Assembly (NCBI RefSeq): GCF_900116425.1
Contig: NZ_FPAS01000002.1
Location: forward strand, 635,465 to 699,464
DNA length: 64,000 bases
From: Lishizhenia tianjinensis
GTDB lineage: Bacteria > Bacteroidota > Bacteroidia > Flavobacteriales_D > Crocinitomicaceae
Direction of reading: 5' to 3'
Positions 1-9,617 of the stretch are shown here, piece after piece. Every line of letters begins with the position of its first letter. Within the stretch, counting starts at the first letter, position 1. Under the pieces are notes generated by a model that did no database searches, was not told where the DNA came from, and saw only the letters and a program-made list of their open reading frames with translations. A program made the translations under genes and the position numbers.

Positions 1-414
1 AAGTTAGATCCTTACATGATGCCTTTGTACGATGCCTTAAGGGATATGATACCGGCAGAAAAGTTAGCAGACCTAATAGAATTAGGGGTGATAGAAATTG
101 CTCCCTTAGCATTTATGAGGGGTAGAACTTTGGATAAAGCCTTTGTGATTTTGGATGAAGCACAGAACACCACGGTAAGTCAAATGAAAATGTTTTTAAC
201 TCGTATGGGTAAAAGCGCTAATTTTGTCATCACCGGAGATGCATCGCAAATTGATTTACCGCGTAAACAAAAATCGGGGTTGATATTCGCATTAGACGTA
301 TTGAAAGGTATAGACGGGATTGGGATGATTCGTTTGAATCAAAACGATGTAATTCGTCATAGAATAGTTAAGCAAATAATAGAAGCGTTCGATAAAGCTG
401 AAGAAAATGAGTAA
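1..414 (+). CDS. PhoH-family ATPase, C-terminal part (5' end outside window)
   Basis: The reading frame is open from base 1, so the gene begins upstream of the window; the first ATG inside it (16) is not the real start. The visible 137 residues carry the Walker B-like stretch [10 protein letters not shown] and the sensor-like [11 protein letters not shown], both hallmarks of PhoH-family P-loop NTPases (PhoH/YbeZ). The Walker A motif must lie upstream. The family is an ATPase linked to RNA metabolism and ribosome maturation; the exact role here is inferred. The last 8 bases overlap the start of purC, so the two are probably co-transcribed. Confidence 0.9.
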   Translation, partial: KLDPYMMPLYDALRDMIPAEKLADLIELGVIEIAPLAFMRGRTLDKAFVILDEAQNTTVSQMKMFLTRMGKSANFVITGDASQIDLPRKQKSGLIFALDVLKGIDGIGMIRLNQNDVIRHRIVKQIIEAFDKAEENE

Positions 415-1363
415 AGCAGTTACAACAACTAACTTTAATTTTCCTAAACAAAAGGGAGTGTACCACGGAAAGGTAAGAGAGGTATACAATATAGATGATA
501 ACTACATGGTGATGATTGCATCGGATAGAATTTCGGCATTCGATCACATCTTGCCAAAAGGAATTCCTTACAAAGGTCAAGTTTTAAACCAAGTAGCTAC
601 AATGTTCTTGAAAGCTACAGAAGATATCGTTCCTAACTGGTTAATTGGTACACCAGACCCAATGGTTGCTGTTGGTCATAAGTGTGAGCCATTTAGAGTT
701 GAGATGGTAATTCGTGGGTATTTGGCAGGACACTCTGCACGTGAATACAAAAGAGGTGAGCGCGTTTTATGTGGGGTTACTTTACCAGAGGGAATGAAGG
801 AAAACGATAAGTTTCCAGAGCCTATCATTACTCCAGCTACAAAAGCAGACGAAGGTCACGACGAGGATATCTCAAGAGAAGAAATTATCAAGCAAGGAAT
901 TATTGCGGAAGAGGATTACATTCAATTAGAGAACTACACAAGAGCATTGTTCCAAAGAGGTACTGAATTGGCTGCTGAAAAAGGATTGATCTTGGTAGAT
1001 ACGAAATACGAGTTCGGTAAGAAAGACGGTAAGATTTATTTAATTGACGAAATTCATACCCCAGACTCATCTCGTTACTTCTATGCAGATGGTTACGAAG
1101 AGCGTCAAGCAAAAGGTGAGGCACAAAAGCAATTGAGTAAGGAGTTTGTTCGTCAGTGGTTAATCGAAAATGGTTTCCAAGGGTTAGAAGGACAAACAAT
1201 GCCTGTAATGCCAGATGAATTTGTAGAAACGGTTACAGAAAGATACATAGAGTTGTACGAGAAGATAGTTGGAGAGAAATTCCAAAAAGATTCTACAGAA
1301 AACTTGAATGAAAGAATAGAAAAGAACGTAGTTGAGTTCTTAACAAAAGAAGGTTTGGTGTAA
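407..1363 (+). CDS. purC: Phosphoribosylaminoimidazole-succinocarboxamide synthase (SAICAR synthase)
   Basis: Cytoplasmic ATP-dependent ligase of de novo purine synthesis that joins CAIR and aspartate to give SAICAR. At 318 aa it is the longer form of the family (the E. coli enzyme is about 237 aa). Visible signatures are GKVREVY (21-27), SDRISAFD (39-46), a [14 protein letters not shown] stretch near residue 100 and [11 protein letters not shown] near 218. The ATG at 407 overlaps the phoH-like gene by 8 bp, which implies translational coupling. A strong terminator follows, so purC ends this transcript. The next gene, guaA, is also a purine gene but has its own promoter. Confidence 0.97.
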   Translation: MSKAVTTTNFNFPKQKGVYHGKVREVYNIDDNYMVMIASDRISAFDHILPKGIPYKGQVLNQVATMFLKATEDIVPNWLIGTPDPMVAVGHKCEPFRVEMVIRGYLAGHSAREYKRGERVLCGVTLPEGMKENDKFPEPIITPATKADEGHDEDISREEIIKQGIIAEEDYIQLENYTRALFQRGTELAAEKGLILVDTKYEFGKKDGKIYLIDEIHTPDSSRYFYADGYEERQAKGEAQKQLSKEFVRQWLIENGFQGLEGQTMPVMPDEFVETVTERYIELYEKIVGEKFQKDSTENLNERIEKNVVEFLTKEGLV

Positions 1364-1383
1364 GAACCTTTTAAGATATAGAG

Positions 1384-1412
1384 AAGGCGAGACGAAAGTT
1401 TCGCCTTTTTTT
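1384..1412 (+). terminator. Intrinsic terminator after purC
   Basis: AAGGCGAGAC (1384-1393), a GAAA tetraloop and GTTTCGCCTT form a 10-bp stem with one G-U pair, followed by an uninterrupted T run to about 1412. It separates the purC transcript from the guaA promoter. Confidence 0.88.
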
Positions 1413-1452
1413 TGTGAGGGATAATTGTTTCCGCCTCGCAAACTACAAGCGC

Positions 1453-1500
1453 CTAACCCTCTAAAAATCTAACTCTCTAAAAGTCTAACAGTCTAAGGAA
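1453..1500 (+). repeat. CTAA-octamer tandem array, locus 1 (6 units)
   Basis: Six consecutive 8-nt units each begin with CTAA: CTAAccct, CTAAaaat, CTAActct, CTAAaagt, CTAAcagt, CTAAggaa. The array ends 3 bases before the -33 TTG of the guaA promoter. The same octamer, in the same orientation relative to the downstream gene, recurs at 34428 and at 38924/39192. Function unknown. Confidence 0.85.
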
Positions 1501-1503
1501 AAA

Positions 1504-1537
1504 TTGTTTTCCACATTCCAAAGAGTTATTATCTTTG
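1504..1537 (+). promoter_or_regulatory. guaA promoter, Bacteroidota type
   Basis: TTG at 1504-1506 (-33 element) and TATCTTTG at 1530-1537 (-7 element, consensus TAnnTTTG) are separated by 23 nt. The ATG of guaA lies only 5 nt after the -7 box, so the mRNA is probably leaderless or nearly so. Confidence 0.72.
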
Positions 1538-1542
1538 CACCC

Positions 1543-3075
1543 ATGCAAGAAAAGATTTTAATTCTCGATTTTGGTTCGCAATACACGCAGTTGATCGCGC
1601 GTCGTGTGAGAGAGCTGAACGTATACTGTGAAATACATCCTTGGAACAAAGTTCCTGAAATAGGTGAGGATGTAAAAGGTGTAATTTTATCAGGAAGTCC
1701 ATTTTCAACAAGAGACGAAAATGCGCCAAAACCTAATTTAGATGGAATAAAAGGAAAACTTCCATTGTTAGGGGTATGTTTTGGAGCACAATATCTTGCA
1801 TTGAATTATGGAGGTGAAGTATTGCCTTCTAAAATTAGAGAATACGGAAGAGCAAATCTTTCTTTCGTAGATCAGGATAACGAATTAACAGTAGGAATGA
1901 GTGATAACTCTCAAGTGTGGATGTCGCACGGAGATACCATCAAAGAAGTTCCTTCTAATTATAAAATTATTGCAAGTACACCAGATGTACGTGTAGCAGG
2001 ATACAAAATTGAAGGGGAGACTACTTACGGTATTCAATTCCACCCAGAAGTTTACCACTCGTTAGAAGGTAAAGTTTTGTTGGAAAACTACATTGTTAAC
2101 ATTTGTGGATGTGCCCAAGACTGGACGCCAGATTCTTTCGTTGAAGAAACGGTAGCTGATTTAAAAGCGAAGTTAGGAGACGATAGAGTAATCTTAGGTT
2201 TGTCTGGAGGTGTTGATTCATCTGTAGCGGCTGTATTGTTACACAAAGCTATCGGTAAGAACTTACACTGTATTTTCGTAAATAACGGTTTGCTTAGAAA
2301 AAATGAATTTGATTCAGTTTTAGAAAGCTACCAAGGTATGGGGTTGAACGTAAAAGGAGTGGATGCTTCTGAGCAATTCTATGCAGAGTTGAAAGGATTA
2401 ACTGATCCAGAAGCGAAACGTAAGGCAATTGGTAAAGTCTTTGTTGATGTATTCGATGCAGAGTCTAAATTGGTAGAAAATGCAAAATGGTTAGGTCAAG
2501 GAACTATTTACCCAGACGTAATTGAGTCAGTTTCTGCAACAGGAGGACCATCTGCAACAATTAAATCTCACCACAACGTTGGAGGTTTGCCTGACTACAT
2601 GAAATTACAAGTAGTAGAACCTTTAAGATTGTTGTTTAAGGATGAGGTAAGAAGAGTAGGAGCATCTTTAGATATTTCACCAAATATTTTAGGTCGTCAC
2701 CCTTTCCCAGGTCCAGGACTTGGAATTAGAATTTTGGGAGACGTTACCGCAGAAAAAGTGCGAATCCTTCAAGAAGTAGATCACATATTCATTTCTTCGT
2801 TAAAAGAAGATGGATTATATGATGATGTTTGGCAAGCAGGTGCTATCTTCCTTCCAATTCAATCTGTAGGGGTTATGGGAGATGAGAGAACGTATGAAAA
2901 TGCGGTTGCTTTAAGAGCTGTAACATCAACAGATGGTATGACGGCAGATTGGTGTCACTTACCATACGAATTCTTGGCGAAAGTATCGAACAAGATCATT
3001 AATCAGGTTAAAGGTATCAATAGAGTTACTTACGATATTAGCTCTAAGCCACCTGCAACCATAGAATGGGAATAA
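1543..3075 (+). CDS. guaA: GMP synthase (glutamine-hydrolysing)
   Basis: Converts XMP to GMP using glutamine and ATP. 510 aa, normal for the family. The N-terminal class I glutamine amidotransferase has catalytic Cys79 in GVCFGAQ and the His167/Glu169 pair in QFHPEV. The ATP-pyrophosphatase motif SGGVDS is at 221-226, and the C-terminal dimerisation domain ends in KPPATIEWE. The ATG at 1543 was chosen because family proteins begin right before the [10 protein letters not shown] motif, and because the frame upstream (TTG at 1504) overlaps the promoter. The gene lies 4 bp upstream of the LysM gene and is probably transcribed with it. Confidence 0.97.
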   Translation: MQEKILILDFGSQYTQLIARRVRELNVYCEIHPWNKVPEIGEDVKGVILSGSPFSTRDENAPKPNLDGIKGKLPLLGVCFGAQYLALNYGGEVLPSKIREYGRANLSFVDQDNELTVGMSDNSQVWMSHGDTIKEVPSNYKIIASTPDVRVAGYKIEGETTYGIQFHPEVYHSLEGKVLLENYIVNICGCAQDWTPDSFVEETVADLKAKLGDDRVILGLSGGVDSSVAAVLLHKAIGKNLHCIFVNNGLLRKNEFDSVLESYQGMGLNVKGVDASEQFYAELKGLTDPEAKRKAIGKVFVDVFDAESKLVENAKWLGQGTIYPDVIESVSATGGPSATIKSHHNVGGLPDYMKLQVVEPLRLLFKDEVRRVGASLDISPNILGRHPFPGPGLGIRILGDVTAEKVRILQEVDHIFISSLKEDGLYDDVWQAGAIFLPIQSVGVMGDERTYENAVALRAVTSTDGMTADWCHLPYEFLAKVSNKIINQVKGINRVTYDISSKPPATIEWE

Positions 3076-3079
3076 TTGA

Positions 3080-4933
3080 ATGAGATTTATTGGAATTTTA
3101 GTTATGATGTTGTTGGCTTCTACGCTTGTAGCGCAAGAAGGAGCAAACAAAAAGGATAAAATAGAAACTACAATGGTGAACGGGAAGAAATGTCTCGTTC
3201 ACGTTGTTGAAAGTGGAAATACACTTTACAGTTTACACCGTCAATACGAAGTGGCTATTGCTGAAATAGTTGCCTTAAACCCAAATGCTGAGGCTGGGCT
3301 TCAGGTGGGGCAGGTGGTCTATATTCCGCTCGAGAATTCCAATATTCAAACACATAAAATTCACATCGTAGAGGCGAGGCAAACCTTGTATGGTATTTCT
3401 CGCCTTTACGATGTTTCTGTAGCTGATATTGTAGCTTTAAATCCAGGTGCGGATCAGGGCTTACAAATTGGTCAGCAATTGAAAATACCAACTTTAGATG
3501 TAACCTCTACACCGGTAAAAGAAGTTGAGAAAAATACTTCACAACCTATCGTAAATAATCAACCACTCGTACCTAATACGCCAAGTGTTCAATGGCCAGA
3601 TAGCGTAGAAACGCACACGGTTCAAAAAGGTGAAACACTTTATAGAATTGCTTTGGCACACAAAGTAACCATGCTGGATATCGTTAAAGAAAATGATATC
3701 GTAAATGGTGAAATTAAAGTAGGACAAATTTTAGTGATCCCTACAAAGGAAAAGGCTCCAGTATTTGCTGAAAATGCCATTCCATTTATTTCAGACTCTA
3801 ATTATGTTGCTCCGAAATTCGAGCAAAAATCAAAATATAAGGTTGCGGTTATTTTACCCTTCCACATTACCAAAAATCCAGAAGTACTCTCTGGAATGAT
3901 AACGCCAGCTACAGAATTGAATAAGTTAACAGATTTGTCTGTTGATTTTTACATGGGGGCGAAAATGGCCTTGGATTCTTTGGCAAAACTGGGCTTGACT
4001 GCGGAGGTTAAATTTTATGACTCGAAAGCGAGTGCGGCTGAAGTTGAGAGTATATTAAAAGGATATGATTTTAAAAATACAGATATCATTATAGGACCTT
4101 TGTTCAATCAAACCATTACTCCTGTAGCGAATTGGGCAAAAGCGAACAACGCAAGAATGATCGTTCCTTTTAATGCCAATACTTCTGTTTTGAAAAGCAA
4201 TCCTTACGTAAGTTTTGCTCTACCTTCAGATCTTACTTTAATTAAGTCATTGGCGCATTACTATGCTTTAGAGCATGGAGATGATAATGTGGTTTTAGTG
4301 AAAAGTGGTTTAGCGAAAGACAATGATGCTTACAGAGTTTTTAGAGAAGAGTTTAATCGTTTAACTACACCCCAATCGTACAGAGCTGTATTGAAAGAGG
4401 TGCAATTAACAGATGCAGGTAAAGAGTTATCTGCAGCGATTGTTAAAGATACATTAACTGTCTTCGTTGATTTGTCATCAGATAAGGCACATGCCATGCG
4501 TTTTTTAACGACCTTGAATAGGGTGAAAAACGAATCGAAGCACGAAGATGCAAGGGTTGCTGTGGTGGGTGTAAATGATTGGATGAAATTTGATGATTTA
4601 AGTAATTACTACAAGAATAGATTTCAGTTGCATTATGCATCGCCAAATCATTTAGATTATTCAACACCTGCAATGAAAACCTTCGTGACGTCTTACAGAA
4701 CACTTTATAACGCTGATCCTTCAAAGTATGCAGTGCAAGGTTTTGATGTGACTTACGCTTATTTGAGTCAGTACCTTTTAATGCGCAATGTAAATGAAGG
4801 TTTGATGAATGATATTCGCCTTGAATCGAGAGGAGTAGGAAACGGAACAGAAAACGGAACTTGTTTTATTTTAAAACAAGAGAATTTTGAAATCAAGAGA
4901 GTTGGAAAAGTCATTAACCAAAGAGTATATTAA
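3080..4933 (+). CDS. Secreted LysM protein with a periplasmic-binding-protein-like C-terminal domain
   Basis: 617 aa. A signal peptide (hydrophobic residues 3-18, cleavage near VAQ-EG) is followed by three LysM peptidoglycan-binding modules at about 38-84, 93-137 and 178-222, the first two close together and the third after a Pro/Asn-rich linker. Residues from about 250 to 600 resemble the type I periplasmic-binding/receptor-ligand fold (KVAVILPFH start, a DIIIGPLFN strand, alternating alpha/beta). Such LysM-PBP1 fusions are common in Flavobacteriia; the ligand is unknown. It probably sits in the periplasm bound to peptidoglycan. It follows guaA by 4 bp and its 3' end overlaps the longest hemF frame. 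Confidence 0.82.
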   Translation: MRFIGILVMMLLASTLVAQEGANKKDKIETTMVNGKKCLVHVVESGNTLYSLHRQYEVAIAEIVALNPNAEAGLQVGQVVYIPLENSNIQTHKIHIVEARQTLYGISRLYDVSVADIVALNPGADQGLQIGQQLKIPTLDVTSTPVKEVEKNTSQPIVNNQPLVPNTPSVQWPDSVETHTVQKGETLYRIALAHKVTMLDIVKENDIVNGEIKVGQILVIPTKEKAPVFAENAIPFISDSNYVAPKFEQKSKYKVAVILPFHITKNPEVLSGMITPATELNKLTDLSVDFYMGAKMALDSLAKLGLTAEVKFYDSKASAAEVESILKGYDFKNTDIIIGPLFNQTITPVANWAKANNARMIVPFNANTSVLKSNPYVSFALPSDLTLIKSLAHYYALEHGDDNVVLVKSGLAKDNDAYRVFREEFNRLTTPQSYRAVLKEVQLTDAGKELSAAIVKDTLTVFVDLSSDKAHAMRFLTTLNRVKNESKHEDARVAVVGVNDWMKFDDLSNYYKNRFQLHYASPNHLDYSTPAMKTFVTSYRTLYNADPSKYAVQGFDVTYAYLSQYLLMRNVNEGLMNDIRLESRGVGNGTENGTCFILKQENFEIKRVGKVINQRVY

Positions 4934-5807
4934 GGAACAGTTCATGTTGCTGCAAGATAGAATTTGCAGTAGATTAGAAGAGCTAGACGGAAAATCAAAA
5001 TTTCATCAAGACCTCTGGGATAGAGCAGAGGGAGGAGGCGGAAGAACCCGCATCATACAAGATGGAAATGTACTCGAGAAAGGTGGTGTTAACTTTTCTG
5101 CCGTTCACGGACCCGTGAGCGAAATGATGAAAAAGCAATTAAAGCTTGATGGCAATGAGTTTTTTGCTACGGGCGTTTCCATAGTATTGCATCCTCACAG
5201 CCCGCACGTACCCATAATGCACATGAATGTACGTTACTTTGAATTAGATTCAGGTGTACATTGGTTCGGGGGAGGTATAGATATGACACCCCACTATGTG
5301 ATACCAGAACAGGCAAGTTTATTTCATCAAGGTTTAAAGGATATTTGCGACAAATACAATCCTCAATTTTATCCAGAATACAAGAGATGGGCAGATGAAT
5401 ATTTTTTCATTCCTCACCGCGATGAAACAAGAGGTGTGGGAGGGATTTTCTATGACCATATAAAAATCAATTCTGAAGGCGAAAAGCAAATGATGCTTGA
5501 TTTTGCAATTGATCTTGGTGATGCTTTTGCAGATTTATATAAAGCTCAGTACGCATTAGGTAAGGATAAGGAAGTACTACCGGAACATACTTTATGGCGT
5601 AATCTAAGAAGAGGTCGTTACGTAGAATTTAACCTGGTTCACGATAGAGGTACAGCTTTTGGCTTAAAAACAGGTGGAAGAATAGAATCAATATTGATGT
5701 CATTACCTAAAATGGCAGGTTGGGAGTATGATTTTCAAGTAAAGGAAAATTCTAAGGAAGCACAAACACTCTCATACTTAAAGAGATATGTTGATTGGAT
5801 TAAATAA
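4887..5807 (+). CDS. hemF: Oxygen-dependent coproporphyrinogen III oxidase
   Basis: Oxidatively decarboxylates coproporphyrinogen III to protoporphyrinogen IX in haem synthesis; needs O2. Family motifs are GGGGRTR, GGVNFSAVHG, the HPHSPHVPIMHMNVRYFEL active-site strand, GGGIDMTPHY and the FIPHRDETRGVGGIFYDH stretch. The start is uncertain. TTG at 4887 gives 306 aa and overlaps the LysM gene by 47 bp. TTG at 4902 or ATG at 4944 (preceded by AAGGA and clear of the LysM stop) are alternatives. I kept the long form because the upstream residues IKEQFMLLQD resemble the N-terminal helix of known HemF proteins. Confidence 0.93.
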   Translation: MKSRELEKSLTKEYIKEQFMLLQDRICSRLEELDGKSKFHQDLWDRAEGGGGRTRIIQDGNVLEKGGVNFSAVHGPVSEMMKKQLKLDGNEFFATGVSIVLHPHSPHVPIMHMNVRYFELDSGVHWFGGGIDMTPHYVIPEQASLFHQGLKDICDKYNPQFYPEYKRWADEYFFIPHRDETRGVGGIFYDHIKINSEGEKQMMLDFAIDLGDAFADLYKAQYALGKDKEVLPEHTLWRNLRRGRYVEFNLVHDRGTAFGLKTGGRIESILMSLPKMAGWEYDFQVKENSKEAQTLSYLKRYVDWIK

Positions 5808-5883
5808 TCTTAAAAAAATACTCAACGAGTAGCAACCGTAGTAACAACCTGACGTTTTACTAACAGAAGGCAAAGAATTACAT

Positions 5884-5907
5884 CTTTGTGTGAAGATTTA
5901 CACAAGG
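5884..5907 (+). terminator. Possible weak terminator after hemF
   Basis: CTTTGTGT (5884-5891), an 8-nt loop and ACACAAGG (5900-5907) form an 8-bp stem with one G-U pair, followed by ATTTT. The T tract is short and it lies 77 nt after the stop, so it may have another role. I saw nothing else in 5808-6024. Confidence 0.35.
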
Positions 5908-6024
5908 ATTTTGTAATTTGTTAATCAGAGAAGAAGAGACGTTTTCTTAATCTAAAAGCACGTCGAAATCTTTTTTGTTAACGTAACTTTAAGCCTGTTT
6001 GAAAAAATATTTAACTGTATAATA

Positions 6025-6492
6025 ATGAAAGTTTTATTACTAATTGCTGCTGTTATGTCCTTGTCCTTTGTAGGGATGGAGTCTACAACAACACAGCCGA
6101 CTGAAAATCAAACCGAATTTAATCCAACAAACGATTGGCAGGTATTTGGAACCTATGATGGAATTACTGTGGAGTATAAAGAAGCAGAAATTCAAAGAAA
6201 GCATTGGTCGATTATTGTGGTGTTGTTTAAGTATACGAATACAACAAGTTCAGATTTAAGCATGACCTTTAAAAGGTCTTATTACATGGATGGTGAGTGC
6301 AGAAATTGTAGCAAAATTAATACAGGTGAGCACACTTTTACAGTAGAGGTTCCAGCAAACGGATCTGTAGAAGGAAGTAGTTCTAATTTTAAGAATGAAT
6401 TATACGTCTTCAATAGATTTACAAAGTTGGTTCCGGGAATGGATGATTCTCAACTTACGAATGTAGAATTCCTTGATGTAGAAGTTAAATAA
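6025..6492 (+). CDS. Small secreted protein of unknown function
   Basis: 155 aa. I do not recognise the family. A hydrophobic N-terminus (MKVLLLIAAVMSLSFVG) looks like a signal peptide, followed by a Thr/Gln/Asn-rich linker (about 20-37). The rest is predicted mostly beta, with a Cys-Arg-Asn-Cys pair near residue 92 that could form a disulfide or bind metal. The segment IIVVLFKYTNTTSSDLSMTF suggests an Ig-like beta-sandwich strand pair. It lies 15 bp upstream of the 1029-aa T9SS cargo gene, so the two may be co-transcribed. Start chosen: the ATG directly ahead of the signal peptide. Confidence 0.75.
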   Translation: MKVLLLIAAVMSLSFVGMESTTTQPTENQTEFNPTNDWQVFGTYDGITVEYKEAEIQRKHWSIIVVLFKYTNTTSSDLSMTFKRSYYMDGECRNCSKINTGEHTFTVEVPANGSVEGSSSNFKNELYVFNRFTKLVPGMDDSQLTNVEFLDVEVK

Positions 6493-6507
6493 TTTGAAAT
6501 TGTAGTT

Positions 6508-9500
6508 ATGAAAAAGTTTTTTGCATCATTATTAATTTTAGTGTCGTTTGTTTCTTTCGTGGGGGCTCAAAGTACAATTCCATGTCAGTTAACAATAACG
6601 CCTTCAGATACAGTTTCTATTTTTTGTGGTGATTCTTTACGAGTTGTCGGTTCAGGTTTAGGAACACCTTTGTTTAATTCAGATTTTAACGGGAGCCAGT
6701 TAGATGTTGGTTGGGCTTCTTCTCAAATTCCTCTTTTCTCAAACCCTTGTGGTCCTTCTTTAGATGGTACACCTTCAGCGTGGTTTGGAAACGGTACGGA
6801 TCCAAGAGAGTTAGTAACGATTAGTTATGACATCAGTTGTGGTGCTCAAGTATGTTTTGATTTAGATTTTGCAGATCATGATCCTTGTGGTGGTTGTCAA
6901 GATTGTGAGCAGCCAGATGCACCAGGAGAAGGTGTGCATTTTATGATTTCAACGGATGGTGGAGCAACCTTTACGGATGTTTTCTATTTTGCTCCGAGTC
7001 CGACGAGTGCACAACCATGGTACAGCTGGGGTAATTATTGTTTTGATTTCCCTATCAACCCAGCCAATACGAATGTGGTGTTTAAATGGTACCAAGATGT
7101 TACCTCAGGAACACAGTTTGATCACTGGGGGATAGATAATGTTTCTATTAATGCAGGTAACTGTTCATACACTTATGATTGGTATGACGGAAGTGGTAAC
7201 ACGAACCTTTCAGATACAAACACGTTGGCCGTTTCACCTCCAGATGACGAGTCTTATACTTTATACTACACAGATGGTGTAGATACATGTTCACAAACAA
7301 TTTTTGTGGATGTTATTCAAATGACAGCTACGGCAAGTGCAGATCCAGATAGTGTGGGTTGTTTTGATTGTACAACGTTGGATATTGTTCCTGCTAATGT
7401 AGCTCCTCAAGGTTTTTCAGAATACTTTGATCCAACAACAAGTGCTACAGTTTGGGATCATATAACAGGTGGTGCCATCGGTGCCGGATGTTCGAGTTAT
7501 TATCAAAACTCCATGTTCTTTAATGGAACCGGTACTAGAGAAGCAGTAACCAACCCTGTGAATACGCAGTCTTGTTCTGTACTATCTTTCTGTTTGTATA
7601 TGGGAAGTCAATACAGTTCCTCTACTTGTGGTAATGCGGGTCCTGGTGAGGATATAGTTTTACAATACAGTACTTCTGGTGGTCCTTGGACAACTATAGC
7701 GGTCTACGATGAGAGTATTTGGGATTTATCACCGAGTTGGAAATGTTACAACGTTAACCTTCCAGCAAATGCTCAAGGAAACGCCGTACAATTTAAATGG
7801 GCGCAGCCTACACACACGGCTTCTCTTACAGCTGATAACTGGAGTTTAGATCATATCTCTATGACTTGTGCTCCACCTACATTTACTTATGTATGGGAGC
7901 CTGCAGGACAGATGAACGATAATACATTAGCTAACCCATTAGCGTGTATGGCAGATACCTCTCAAAACTTTATTGGTACTTTAACCAATACTATTTCTGG
8001 ATGTTCTGCAACAGACACTACACGTGTATACATTAAAAACTGTGGTTGTGAGATTACAAATTTCACAGCGGCAATAGATACTTGTCAAGGAAACGGAACC
8101 TTTAATGTTGAGGGAGGTGTTCTATTCTTAGATAACCCTGCAACAGGTGACTTAGTTTTCCAAGCATCAAATGGATCGGGAGTTTATACAGATGTTCAAA
8201 CAGGACCGTTTACTGAAGACTCTACTTACACGTACTTAATTACAGGTATTCCTTCAGATGGAACGCCATTGGAAGTTATGGTCTTCTTCGTAGATGAAGA
8301 TACTTGTTCAGATACTTTATATTTTACCTCGCCTATAGCTCCAGTATATCTAGGAGGTACGGGTACGGGAACGTATTGTGCGGGTGACCCCGTGGATGAT
8401 GTAGTATTTGATGTTACAGGTACAGGTCCGTTTGAAGTGCATTATACCTTTAATGGAACGCCAACAATTGCTACTTCAACAACAACGAATTTCAATTTAG
8501 GTAATGCTGAAGGTTTATATGTAATTGATACTTTATTTGATGCTACTTGTTACTATGTGGTGAATGATACCTTTGAAATTATCGTTAACCCACTACCAAA
8601 TGTTTTTGCAGGTACCGATCAATTGATTTGTGAAAACGAAAGTATTACACTTTCAGGGCAAGGTGCACAAACCTATGCTTGGGATAACAACGTACAAGAT
8701 GCAACGCCTTTTGTGCCTGGAGTTGGGGTGGTCATGTACACAGTAACAGGTACAGATGCCAATGGTTGTGTGAATACAGATTCTGTAGAAATCACTGTTG
8801 AGGCTTTACCTGATGTATCTTTTACTTCTGATGTAGTGAATGGTTGTATGCCTCTAACGGTTACTTTCTCCAATACAACGGCAGGTAATATCGCTACATG
8901 TGAGTGGTTTATCAATGGTGAGGTGATTACAAATACAGGTCAGGATGTTGTCTACACTTTTGAAAATTCAGGTACTTATGATATTGAATTAATCGTTACA
9001 AGTACAAATGGATGTACAAACTCTTTATTAGAGGCGGCTTACATAGAGGTATATCCTCTACCAGACGCAGCCTTTGATGCTTCTACTTTCTTAATAGATA
9101 ATATTGAAAGTACGGTTGAATTCTACAATGAGTCTACTGGTGCTACAAGTTACTACTGGAACTTTGGTGATGGAACAGATTCTATTACAGATGAAAATCC
9201 GATTTATGAGTTTGATGGAATTACAAGTGCAAGCTTTAATGTTGAGTTAACTGCAGTGTCACAATACGGATGTATAGATAAAATCATTCACCCAGTTATC
9301 TTATCTGGACAAACGATTTACTACATCCCGAATACATTTACACCGAATGGTGACCCATTCAACAATGTGTTCCAACCGGTATTTACAAGTGGTTTTGATC
9401 CGTATGATTTCCAAATGGTGATCTACAACAGATGGGGTGAGCAAATTTTCATCTCTAACGACGCTAAAGGATATTGGGATGGAACTTACAAAGGTAAATT

Positions 9501-9597
9501 GGTTGAAGATGGCATCTATACTTGGAGAATAGAATACAAGTCTCTAGGTAATGATGAACGTACAGTAATTACCGGAAATGTGACTGTCATCAGATAG
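6508..9597 (+). CDS. Large T9SS cargo protein with jelly-roll and PKD-type domains and type B sorting domain
   Basis: 1029 aa with an N-terminal signal peptide (MKKFFASLLILVSFVSFVGAQ). Two similar cysteine-rich segments (about 50-215 and 300-455) end in a W-DN-S-type strand (HWGIDNVSI; NWSLDHISM), resembling reelin/MAM-like jelly-roll modules. Ig-like repeats follow, then two PKD-like modules at about 770-930 (YYWNFGDGTDS is the diagnostic PKD turn). The last 92 residues (from YYIPNTFTPNGD through YNRWGE and WDGTYKGK to VTVIR) are the gliding-motility-associated type B C-terminal domain recognised by T9SS. Predicted to be exported to the cell surface or medium; the ligand is unknown. Followed by a terminator. 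Confidence 0.92.
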   Translation: MKKFFASLLILVSFVSFVGAQSTIPCQLTITPSDTVSIFCGDSLRVVGSGLGTPLFNSDFNGSQLDVGWASSQIPLFSNPCGPSLDGTPSAWFGNGTDPRELVTISYDISCGAQVCFDLDFADHDPCGGCQDCEQPDAPGEGVHFMISTDGGATFTDVFYFAPSPTSAQPWYSWGNYCFDFPINPANTNVVFKWYQDVTSGTQFDHWGIDNVSINAGNCSYTYDWYDGSGNTNLSDTNTLAVSPPDDESYTLYYTDGVDTCSQTIFVDVIQMTATASADPDSVGCFDCTTLDIVPANVAPQGFSEYFDPTTSATVWDHITGGAIGAGCSSYYQNSMFFNGTGTREAVTNPVNTQSCSVLSFCLYMGSQYSSSTCGNAGPGEDIVLQYSTSGGPWTTIAVYDESIWDLSPSWKCYNVNLPANAQGNAVQFKWAQPTHTASLTADNWSLDHISMTCAPPTFTYVWEPAGQMNDNTLANPLACMADTSQNFIGTLTNTISGCSATDTTRVYIKNCGCEITNFTAAIDTCQGNGTFNVEGGVLFLDNPATGDLVFQASNGSGVYTDVQTGPFTEDSTYTYLITGIPSDGTPLEVMVFFVDEDTCSDTLYFTSPIAPVYLGGTGTGTYCAGDPVDDVVFDVTGTGPFEVHYTFNGTPTIATSTTTNFNLGNAEGLYVIDTLFDATCYYVVNDTFEIIVNPLPNVFAGTDQLICENESITLSGQGAQTYAWDNNVQDATPFVPGVGVVMYTVTGTDANGCVNTDSVEITVEALPDVSFTSDVVNGCMPLTVTFSNTTAGNIATCEWFINGEVITNTGQDVVYTFENSGTYDIELIVTSTNGCTNSLLEAAYIEVYPLPDAAFDASTFLIDNIESTVEFYNESTGATSYYWNFGDGTDSITDENPIYEFDGITSASFNVELTAVSQYGCIDKIIHPVILSGQTIYYIPNTFTPNGDPFNNVFQPVFTSGFDPYDFQMVIYNRWGEQIFISNDAKGYWDGTYKGKLVEDGIYTWRIEYKSLGNDERTVITGNVTVIR

Positions 9598-9617
9598 GTA
9601 GAAAATATTTTTCAGAC

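Noticed and set aside
1453..1500. Telomere-like repeat (CTAACCCT resembles eukaryotic telomere units)
   Set aside because: Only one unit has that form; the arrays are internal to a bacterial chromosome, short, and the consensus is CTAAaagt.
1504..1542. Extended guaA N-terminus from TTG 1504
   Set aside because: The extension covers the promoter and encodes residues absent from GMP synthases; ATG 1543 fits.
1420..1542. Purine riboswitch upstream of guaA
   Set aside because: The leader is too short: the -7 box is only 5 nt before the ATG, leaving no space for an aptamer in the transcript.
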